Under the pieces are notes generated by a model, which saw only the letters and a program-made list of their open reading frames with translations, was not told the origin of the DNA and did no database searches. This document shows, in pieces, positions 23,956-31,164 of a stretch of 64,000 nucleotides of DNA. Each line of letters opens with the position of its first letter. Positions within the stretch are counted from its first letter, which is position 1. The DNA lies in assembly GCA_020724865.1 (NCBI GenBank), contig DYGA01000002.1, positions 1 through 64,000 of the forward strand, read 5' to 3'. The stretch is from Candidatus Paceibacter sp. (GTDB taxonomy: Bacteria; Patescibacteria; ABY1; S139-126). The translations under genes were made by a program, and so were the position numbers.

Positions 23956-26427
23956 ATGATTACTAAAATATATCCAATCGTTGGCATGCACTGCGCCTCC
24001 TGTAAGAGGTTGATAGAAAAAATGGTAAGTAAAGTACCCGGAGTAAGTGCTGTGGAGGTAAATTATGCCGCGGAACAAATGAAAGTCGTTTATGATGAAA
24101 ATAAAGTTAGTACCCAGGATTTAATAGCGGCCGTTAGCAGCGCTGGAAGTTATCGTTTAATAACTGCTTCTGATTCGGATGAGATTGTTTTAGCAGATCC
24201 TAATCAGGCAAAAAAAATTATAGATAAACATAAATTATTGTCTGATCATCAGGAACATGCATCAGCTTTGCGGCAACAGGAATACTTGTCTTTGCGCTCA
24301 AGAGTTGTGTTGGTTGCCCTGCTGAGCTTGCCTTTTTTTATTTTGATGATTTACATGATTTTGGCAAAGTTAGGATGGACAAATATGCCGATGTCACCAT
24401 GGGGTTATTTAAGAATTGATAAATTTAATTATCAAATTGATTTGTTTTATTTAGGACAATTTTTATTAGCTACGCCAATAGTATTTATCGGAGGTAAACA
24501 ATTTTTTCAAAGCGCTTGGTCTGCTTTGCGAGTAAAATCAGCCAATATGGACAGTTTAATTTCTTTAGGGGTAGCAGTTGCTTGGTTATATTCAACTTTG
24601 GTAACATTTTTTTCTTGGCTGTTTAGTGATCTAAAGGTTGAAGTATTTTTTGAAGCCGCTGTGTTTATTACTTTTTTTATACTTTTAGGGAGATTATTTG
24701 AAGCTCGAGCCAAAGGTCAAGCCAGTGACGCTATTAAGGCGTTATTGCAACTCGGGGCCAAAGAAGCCATAGTTATCAGAGACAATAAAGAAATAAAAAT
24801 TCCTGTTTCTGAAGTAGTGCAAGGAGATATTTTAATTGTCCGACCGGGAGAAAAGATTCCTGTAGATGGTGAAATTATTTTTGGCAATAGCACGGTTGAT
24901 GAAGCAATGATTACTGGCGAATCAATGCCGGTAGAAAAAAATGTTGGCGATAAGGTAATTGGGGCCACGATAAATAAGATGGGAAGTTTTAAATTTAGGG
25001 CAGAAAAAGTTGGCAGTGACACACTCTTATCTCAAATCATAAAAATGGTTCAAGAAGCGCAAAGTAGTACGCCGCCAATTCAAAAATTGGCTGATAAGAT
25101 TTCTGCTGTTTTTGTACCGATAGTAATTACCATTGCGATTTTGGCTTTTTTGTTTTGGTTATTGTTAGCGCCACGGTTAGGTTTATTGCCACCAGATGTT
25201 TCTATTTGGCAGTTAGCAGTTTACATTGCTATAACAATTTTAATAATAGCTTGTCCTTGTGCTTTGGGGTTAGCTACGCCGACAGCAGTAATGGTTGGCG
25301 CAGGCAAAGCGGCTAAATCAGGGATTTTGATCAAAGATGCCACTGCGTTGGAGTGGGCTAATCAGATAAAGAAAATTGTATTTGATAAAACTGGTACTTT
25401 GACTAAAGGTGAACCAACGGTTACGGATTGTCAAATATTAACTGACAAAGATAAAAAAGAAATATTGAGTTTAGCTTACGCTGTTGAACATATTTCTGAA
25501 CACCCTTTGTCTATGGCTATTACCAATTATGCCAAACAGTATGATTTGCAATTTGATCTGGAAGTAGAAGATTTCCAGAGTTTAACTGGTTTAGGGGTTA
25601 GCGGGGTTGTTGCTGGAAAAAAAATATTATTGGGCAATGAGAAATTATTAAAAAGTCAAAATATAAATATTAATGCGTTTGATAATTTATCTAAAGCATG
25701 GAAAAATAACGGCAAAACTTTGGCTTATATGGCAATTGACAACGAATTGGTCGCTGTGTTTGCTTTGGCAGACGTAGTCAAAAATGAAGCCAGAGATTCA
25801 ATAGTTAAATTACACGCTTTAGGAATTACCACTATTATGTTAACTGGTGACAATGAAGTTACTGCTCGGGCGATTGCCAAACAGTTAGGAATAGATGAAG
25901 TTATTGCTGAAGTGATGCCGCAGGATAAAGCTGAAATTATCAAAAAAATACAAGCAGAAACTCAAGGCAAAGTGGCTATGGTTGGAGATGGGATCAATGA
26001 CGCACCGGCTTTGGCTCAAGCGGATATTGGGATTGCCATGGGAACCGGCACTGATGTGGCTATTGAAACTGGCAGTGTAGTTTTAGTAAAGGGAAGTTTA
26101 GATAAGGTAGTAGAAACAATAGAATTGTCTCGTTTGACTTTTAGTATTATAAAACAAAATTTATTTTGGGCTTTTGGTTATAATATTATTGCCATTCCAA
26201 TTGCAGCTGGATTATTGTATCCGAGTATGAAATTGTTACTTTCACCGATTATGGCAGCGGCGGCCATGGCTTTTAGTTCTATCTCGGTAGTGCTAAATAG
26301 TGTGCGTTTAAAAAGTTTAACCAGCAAAAACAAATTAATATCTAATACTTTTTTTTATATTTTTATTTTTACTTTTGTGGTCCTAGTGTTTTATTTTAGT
26401 TTTATGCTTAGCATGGAAATGAAATAA
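23956..26427 (+). CDS. copA: Copper-exporting P1B-type ATPase
   Basis: 823 residues. One N-terminal HMA domain has Cys13 and Cys16 (GMHCASCKRL). The body has the actuator TGES (AMITGESMPVEK), the ion-binding CPC motif (IIACPCALGLATPT, Cys about 433/435), the phosphorylation site DKTGTLT (Asp477), the HP locus (SEHPLSMAI) and the hinge GDGINDAPALAQAD. About eight membrane helices are present, including an unusually long loop after the first. It pumps Cu(I) out using ATP and is the last gene of the CsoR operon. A terminator follows. Confidence 0.97.
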   Translation: MITKIYPIVGMHCASCKRLIEKMVSKVPGVSAVEVNYAAEQMKVVYDENKVSTQDLIAAVSSAGSYRLITASDSDEIVLADPNQAKKIIDKHKLLSDHQEHASALRQQEYLSLRSRVVLVALLSLPFFILMIYMILAKLGWTNMPMSPWGYLRIDKFNYQIDLFYLGQFLLATPIVFIGGKQFFQSAWSALRVKSANMDSLISLGVAVAWLYSTLVTFFSWLFSDLKVEVFFEAAVFITFFILLGRLFEARAKGQASDAIKALLQLGAKEAIVIRDNKEIKIPVSEVVQGDILIVRPGEKIPVDGEIIFGNSTVDEAMITGESMPVEKNVGDKVIGATINKMGSFKFRAEKVGSDTLLSQIIKMVQEAQSSTPPIQKLADKISAVFVPIVITIAILAFLFWLLLAPRLGLLPPDVSIWQLAVYIAITILIIACPCALGLATPTAVMVGAGKAAKSGILIKDATALEWANQIKKIVFDKTGTLTKGEPTVTDCQILTDKDKKEILSLAYAVEHISEHPLSMAITNYAKQYDLQFDLEVEDFQSLTGLGVSGVVAGKKILLGNEKLLKSQNININAFDNLSKAWKNNGKTLAYMAIDNELVAVFALADVVKNEARDSIVKLHALGITTIMLTGDNEVTARAIAKQLGIDEVIAEVMPQDKAEIIKKIQAETQGKVAMVGDGINDAPALAQADIGIAMGTGTDVAIETGSVVLVKGSLDKVVETIELSRLTFSIIKQNLFWAFGYNIIAIPIAAGLLYPSMKLLLSPIMAAAAMAFSSISVVLNSVRLKSLTSKNKLISNTFFYIFIFTFVVLVFYFSFMLSMEMK

Positions 26428-26448
26428 AAAACAAGTTATTTAGAAAAG

Positions 26449-26480
26449 GACTGTCCTGAGAGTGGGCAGTCTTTATTTTT
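26449..26480 (+). terminator. Terminator after copA
   Basis: GACTGTCC pairs with GGGCAGTC (one G-T pair), followed by a T-rich run. Confidence 0.8.
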
Positions 26481-26589
26481 TTAGATTAAATTTTTTTGGT
26501 TTTTTGGGCCAGATGTGAATATAGTACTTGGCAATGATTGATTTTTTTGTATACAATAATTGAAAATCTTAAAATTAATTATATTATTT

Positions 26590-26958
26590 ATGCGCAAAAG
26601 TTTTGTTGTTATTTTAGGGTTGTTACTAGTTTTTTTTGTAGGTTGTACTACTAAACAAGCTAGTCAAACAGCAGAAACAACATCAGTGAATAGCAATGAA
26701 AATGTGACAATTAGTAATTCAACATATACTATGTCCGAAGTAGCCAGTCACAATACGCTCAGTGATTGTTGGACGGTTGTAAGAGGGCAGGTATATAATC
26801 TAACTGATTGGATTGGTAAGCATCCAGGAGGTGAGAAAGCTATTACCCAGCTTTGTGGTATTGATGGTACTGATAAATTTGTTGGCAAACATGGTGGTAA
26901 AGATTTACCGGAAAATACTTTGGCCGGATATAAGATTGGCGATTTAGTTGCTGAGTAG
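26590..26958 (+). CDS. Cytochrome b5-like haem-binding lipoprotein
   Basis: 122 residues from the ATG at 26590. A lipoprotein signal ends in VFFVGC (Cys19), followed by a Thr/Ser/Asn-rich linker and a cytochrome b5 domain. The domain includes YTMSEVASHNTLSDCWTVV and the HPGG motif with His78. His101 lies 23 residues later, the spacing of the two axial haem ligands. It is probably an extracytoplasmic electron carrier anchored to the membrane. Oxidase or reductase partners are not evident here. A TTG 30 nt upstream is an alternative, weaker start. Monocistronic, between two terminators. Confidence 0.9.
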   Translation: MRKSFVVILGLLLVFFVGCTTKQASQTAETTSVNSNENVTISNSTYTMSEVASHNTLSDCWTVVRGQVYNLTDWIGKHPGGEKAITQLCGIDGTDKFVGKHGGKDLPENTLAGYKIGDLVAE

Positions 26959-26972
26959 ATTTATAAAAATTT

Positions 26973-27004
26973 TAAACCCTTTGTTTTTACAAAGGGTTTT
27001 TTTG
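26973..27004 (+). terminator. Terminator after the cytochrome b5-like gene
   Basis: AACCCTTTGT pairs with ACAAAGGGTT, followed by T7. Confidence 0.9.
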
Positions 27005-27077
27005 TTTTTATAAACCAGTTTTAGCAGTCAGGCGAAATATAATATTATTAGTTTATAATTAAGAAGCAAAAATATAA

Positions 27078-27130
27078 ATAACTAATTACTAATGATTAAT
27101 AATTAGTTATTAGTAATTAATAATTAATTT
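27078..27130. repeat. AT-only dispersed repeat, copy 1
   Basis: A block built only of A/T with a few G/C (ACTAATTACTAATGATTAAT, then TAGTTATTAGTAATTAATAA). Its two halves are imperfect inverted repeats. Related copies lie at 38028-38106, in the tandem duplicate, and at 42344-42415. The rest of the 26959-27304 gap holds a terminator and a promoter. Confidence 0.6.
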
Positions 27131-27218
27131 TAGTATTTCTAATAGTGTAAACAACGGATGTCATGATTCATATTTATTAATATAGTTAATATTTGCTTGA
27201 AATATTTGCATTTTACCA

Positions 27219-27247
27219 TTGACAAAATCCAAAAAATATGCTACCAT
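27219..27247 (+). promoter_or_regulatory. Promoter for the 27305 gene
   Basis: TTGACA (27219-27224), 17 nt, TACCAT (27242-27247). The -35 and A-rich spacer nearly match the promoter at 16145-16173. Confidence 0.75.
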
Positions 27248-27304
27248 ACTATGTTAGTTCTTAAACAATTTAATATCAAAAACAAAAAATAAAAGGAGTT
27301 AGCC

Positions 27305-27760
27305 ATGTTTAAAAGCATGTTTTATTTAGTGGTCATAATGACCATAGCAGTTTTTTCTTTAATTTATTTTGGAGTTCTGTCAAATTTTTATGATGTATTA
27401 GAATATATAATGCATTACATCAATGGCGGAACCATGAGCCCGGATTTTGGTTTTTTGTCTTTTTATTTTTATCTGTTTTTCTTATTTGTTATTTTTTTAT
27501 CGGTTAATTTAGTAAAAACGAATAAATTTGCCTACAAGGCATTGGATCTTTCTCTGGTATTTTTTATATTTTTTCTAATGTATAACTTAGTTAACAATAC
27601 TGAATTTATCATTTGGGAACAGTTTTTGTCCCCAGTAATTACAATATTAGCAATAATGTCAGTTGGATTATTATGGAGATATCGTTTTCCGGAAACATTT
27701 AATAAATTAAGTGAATTTTTTAAAAAAGAAAATTCATTGGAAGAGAGAACTGATCTATAA
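27305..27760 (+). CDS. Four-helix membrane protein, unknown function
   Basis: 151 residues with four hydrophobic segments (about 5-25, 50-70, 80-100 and 108-126) and a charged cytoplasmic tail (KLSEFFKKENSLEERTDL). Start supported by an AGGAG SD 8 nt upstream and by a promoter that resembles the one for the 16249 membrane gene, so the two may be co-regulated. Family not recognised. A terminator follows at once. Confidence 0.75.
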   Translation: MFKSMFYLVVIMTIAVFSLIYFGVLSNFYDVLEYIMHYINGGTMSPDFGFLSFYFYLFFLFVIFLSVNLVKTNKFAYKALDLSLVFFIFFLMYNLVNNTEFIIWEQFLSPVITILAIMSVGLLWRYRFPETFNKLSEFFKKENSLEERTDL

Positions 27761-27770
27761 AAAATATATA

Positions 27771-27800
27771 AACCCGCAACAACGTTTGCGGGTTTTTTAT
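27771..27800 (+). terminator. Terminator after the 27305 gene
   Basis: AACCCGCAA pairs with TTGCGGGTT, followed by T6. Confidence 0.9.
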
Positions 27801-27824
27801 TTTGTTTAAATAAATTATTAGTAA

Positions 27825-29516
27825 TCACCAACTACCGCCGCCACCACCGCCAAAACCACCACCGCCAAAACCACCGCCACCCGAGCCACTACCCCCACGA
27901 GAAGCATGCGAGATGCTGCTAGCTATTTGCGTATTAAATCCAGATAAGTCACTGGCAAATTGAGTTGCAATAATAGCATTGGTGGTACTACCTTGGTACC
28001 AGTCAGGATTTTGAATATAAATATCTTTGAATTGTTCTGCCCATTGTTTTTCTACACCCATAGCCACTGCAAACGGCAGATACTGCATAAACTTTTCTGG
28101 ATTTTTTTCTGGAGCATTGTGAAATTTAAATCTTTCTTCGTCAGTCACAGACAAGAATTCTTTGAAGCCAAGTAAGTGATCTTTTATTTCTGCCCCTAGG
28201 GTTGTTTTTTTGGGCATCAGCCAACCAAAAATCATCACCACACCACCGGTCAGCATTAAAGCTATAAAATAAAGAAAAGCAAAATCACCGATAAAAAATC
28301 CCAGCATCATCAGAAAGCCTCCAATTGAGGTGTATTTAACTTTGATGGTATTGGGGTTTTTATCATACCAACCATTTCTAACCATTTCTTCACTAATATT
28401 TTTTTTGAATTCACTTATTCTTTTGGCAATTGTTTTATCTTTTTTTATCTCTGATAATTTTATGACTCCACCCGATAATTTGTTTTTAGTAAAAAATAGT
28501 TCGCTGATAAGTCCATTTATTCCCTCATCTTTGGTGGGAAGATTTTTAATAATTGTTAGTTCATAATCAACTGTTTTGAAAATACTGGTTTTTTCTATTC
28601 TAGTGATTTTTATAAAACCTTGTTGGGCAAGGTGAATAAGTCCAGCAGTCAGATCACGGTTATCAATTTTTTCATCAATCAAAGCCCCAACCAGAGTGGG
28701 AGATACATTTTGTGGGGGCTCATATTCAGCAATGACAGTACCACGGCCAACTGGATCTTTACCTTTTCTTTGCCAGATTAAATACATTATCACCAATGCC
28801 ACAAAAGGCAAGAGTAAAATGAAGTTGTCTTTAATAATTTTGCCAATTTTTTCCCAGATAGTTGGTGCTTGAAAAAAACCTTTTTCTAACCCCAAAGCAA
28901 TAGTCAATCCTTCACCCGGATTTAAAGGTTTGGTAGTTTGATAAGTTATAGTATTGTTTGTCTGTTTTAGTAGACAAGGTGTATTACTACCAGCTGGTCC
29001 TTGGTAACAGGTAGTCTGTTTTAGTAGAGCTCCATTTGGTAAGTTTATTTCGGTTGTCACTTGCAACATGCTAACTCGCCAGTCATTGCCAGTGATATTC
29101 CAATATAGTTCATCATAGTCAGTAAAGAAATTTATTGCTCCTTCAACTTGATAGGTAATTTGGTATTCTTGCCGGCCAGTAACAGTACTGTCAGCTGAAC
29201 CAATTTTGATATTTAAATACTTTCCTTGAATTTTGTCGGTATAAGGTTCAGTTAGTCCATTGTGTTTTACAGCTAGTACTTTTATGTCGATATTTCTATT
29301 AGCTAATTCATTTTGGTATTTAACCGGAATATATCGGTAAATACCATGTTGCTGCAAATCGCCAAAATCATAAACAATATTTTCGGTTACTGTAAAATAT
29401 TTGGGCGACAGTTTTATATCCGCCGTAAAACTATTGATAGTTTCAGCTTGAACGGAATTAATACCACTTAGCAAAAAACAAGCCGTAATAAGCAAAATTT
29501 TTAAATATTTTTTCAT
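27825..29516 (-). CDS. DUF2207 membrane protein with glycine-rich tail
   Basis: 563 residues. A signal peptide (to about VQA, residue 24) is followed by the exported DUF2207 beta-domain (YDFGDLQQHGIYRYIPVKY), a membrane helix near residue 230-250, a cytoplasmic domain (IAEYEPPQNVSPTLVGALIDEKIDNRDLTAGLIHLAQQGFIKI, residues about 265-307), two more helices near residue 400-435, and a tail of Ser/Gly ending in repeated GGGGFGG units. The tail is typical of YciQ/DUF2207 proteins and is thought to be surface- or membrane-associated. Function unknown; common in CPR and Gram-positive genomes. Monocistronic. Confidence 0.92.
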   Translation of the reverse strand: MKKYLKILLITACFLLSGINSVQAETINSFTADIKLSPKYFTVTENIVYDFGDLQQHGIYRYIPVKYQNELANRNIDIKVLAVKHNGLTEPYTDKIQGKYLNIKIGSADSTVTGRQEYQITYQVEGAINFFTDYDELYWNITGNDWRVSMLQVTTEINLPNGALLKQTTCYQGPAGSNTPCLLKQTNNTITYQTTKPLNPGEGLTIALGLEKGFFQAPTIWEKIGKIIKDNFILLLPFVALVIMYLIWQRKGKDPVGRGTVIAEYEPPQNVSPTLVGALIDEKIDNRDLTAGLIHLAQQGFIKITRIEKTSIFKTVDYELTIIKNLPTKDEGINGLISELFFTKNKLSGGVIKLSEIKKDKTIAKRISEFKKNISEEMVRNGWYDKNPNTIKVKYTSIGGFLMMLGFFIGDFAFLYFIALMLTGGVVMIFGWLMPKKTTLGAEIKDHLLGFKEFLSVTDEERFKFHNAPEKNPEKFMQYLPFAVAMGVEKQWAEQFKDIYIQNPDWYQGSTTNAIIATQFASDLSGFNTQIASSISHASRGGSGSGGGGFGGGGFGGGGGGSW

Positions 29517-29591
29517 ATTCTAATTGTAGAACTAATTTTATAGTCAATCAAACTATTTTCTTTAAAATTGACGGGGATATATAATAAAGCT

Positions 29592-30098
29592 ATGAAACCA
29601 AAAAAGATAACAGTCAATGACAAAATGCAAAAAGGATATGTTTATTATCTTACTGAACCGGTTGGTAAAAATTTTCATCCTGATTTTAAGCCTGAGTTGA
29701 CACCTAAAGAGATGTTAGCTTTAGGTGTATTTGGCGGTAAATATATGAATGATTGTCGGAAGGAATTTCCTAAAAGTTGGTTTAAAAATGCAAAACTAAG
29801 TAAGAATAAAAATATTAAATTAAATTATTTTGGAGTTGATGCTAGTTTGCCGCTAGCTGAATGGCGTCGGAAAGGTTGGATATACCCTGAAGATCCCAGA
29901 GGTTGGTTTCAGTGGTATTGCCGGTATTATCTAGGTAGGCGGATTCCGGAAGAAGACCTAAGGCAAATTAAAAGATGGAAGGCAATGCGTAGGCATTATA
30001 TGGCCGTAAAGATTCATTGTCTGCGAGGCGATTTTGGTTGTCGTCCTAAACAACGACAAGCATTGTTGCATTGGGCGTATGATAGTAGACGAATTTAG
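29592..30098 (+). CDS. Conserved hypothetical protein, possibly leaderless
   Basis: 168 residues, soluble, rich in Trp, Tyr and Arg, including PLAEWRRKGWIYPEDPRGWFQWYCRYYLGRR split around residue 100. The segment ELTPKEMLALGVFGGKYMNDCRKEFPKSWF resembles a widely distributed uncharacterised family that I cannot name securely. A TATAAT at 29580-29585 ends 6 nt before the ATG, and no SD is visible, so the mRNA may start at or next to the start codon. An in-frame codon at 29568 would place the -10 inside the gene. Confidence 0.75.
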   Translation: MKPKKITVNDKMQKGYVYYLTEPVGKNFHPDFKPELTPKEMLALGVFGGKYMNDCRKEFPKSWFKNAKLSKNKNIKLNYFGVDASLPLAEWRRKGWIYPEDPRGWFQWYCRYYLGRRIPEEDLRQIKRWKAMRRHYMAVKIHCLRGDFGCRPKQRQALLHWAYDSRRI

Positions 30099-30129
30099 AA
30101 AATTATAAATTTTAAATTATAAATTTTAA

Positions 30130-31131
30130 ATGGATTTGAGTAAATTAAGTGAAATATTAAAAAGTGAACCAAAGTATCGCCAGCAGCAAGTCAGTCAGGC
30201 GGTATTTATTGATTTGGTGACTGATTGGGATGAGGTAAAAACTTTACCACAAAAATTGCGGACTGTTTTGAAAAATAGCTGTCCTTTGGAAATTAAAGCT
30301 AAGATTTTTCATAGTCAAGACCAGAAAACCAGCAAAGCTTTGATTACTTTGAACGATGGCAATAAAATTGAAACAGTGTTAATGCGACATGAAGGCGATC
30401 GGCATACAGTGTGCGTGTCCAGTCAGGTTGGTTGTCCTTTGGCTTGTACTTTTTGTGCCACCGGCAGGTTGGGTTTGAAGCGTAATTTAAATGCTGATGA
30501 AATTGTTGAACAGGTTTTGTTGTGGAATCGAGTTTTAAAACAAATCGGGGAAAAGGAGCGAGTAACTAACGTGGTTTATATGGGTATGGGTGAGCCATTT
30601 TTAAACTATACCAATGTCTTAAAATCAATCAGATGGTTGAACGATAAACAAGGTTTCAATATTGGGGCGAGAAAAATTTCCGTTTCAACTTCAGGTATTG
30701 TTCCAAAAATAAAAAAATTTGCTGAAGAAAAAATGCAAGTCAATTTAGCATTGTCATTACATGCGCCTACTGATGAATTGCGTTCTAGCTTGATGCCTAT
30801 CAATACTCATTTTCCCCTTCAAGAAGTAATGTCAGCAATTGATTATTATATTAAAAAAACTAATCGCAAAGTAATGTGCGAGTATCTAATGATTGACGGG
30901 GTAAATGATTCGTTAGAACAAGCCAAGCAATTAGCTAAATTATTAAAAGATAAATTGGTAATGGTAAATTTGATTGCCTATAATCCGACCAATGCTTATC
31001 GGCCGGCTAAAGCAAAAAATATTAAAGCTTTTAAAGATTATCTATCTCAAGCCGGGTTGGAAGTAAGTCAGCGGTTTACTTTTGGCCAAGACATCAAGGC
31101 TGCTTGTGGCCAGTTGGCTTTGGATAATTAG
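30130..31131 (+). CDS. rlmN: Dual-specificity 23S rRNA/tRNA adenine-C2 methyltransferase
   Basis: 333 residues. A radical-SAM domain has the CxxxCxxC cluster Cys102, Cys106 and Cys109 (GCPLACTFCATGRLG). The YMGMGEPFLNY, SVSTSGIVPKI and SLHAPTDELRSSLMPIN motifs are all RlmN-specific. The C-terminal catalytic Cys326 lies in FGQDIKAACGQL. It methylates A2503 of 23S rRNA and A37 of some tRNAs. Length is slightly short but complete. Confidence 0.96.
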   Translation: MDLSKLSEILKSEPKYRQQQVSQAVFIDLVTDWDEVKTLPQKLRTVLKNSCPLEIKAKIFHSQDQKTSKALITLNDGNKIETVLMRHEGDRHTVCVSSQVGCPLACTFCATGRLGLKRNLNADEIVEQVLLWNRVLKQIGEKERVTNVVYMGMGEPFLNYTNVLKSIRWLNDKQGFNIGARKISVSTSGIVPKIKKFAEEKMQVNLALSLHAPTDELRSSLMPINTHFPLQEVMSAIDYYIKKTNRKVMCEYLMIDGVNDSLEQAKQLAKLLKDKLVMVNLIAYNPTNAYRPAKAKNIKAFKDYLSQAGLEVSQRFTFGQDIKAACGQLALDN

Positions 31132-31164
31132 TTTATATTTGATATTCTTATATTGTAATATTTT

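Noticed and set aside
27078..27130. CRISPR array in the AT repeats (also 38028-38370 and 42344-42415)
   Set aside because: No evenly spaced units with unique spacers and no cas genes; the repeats are AT-only and partly inverted.
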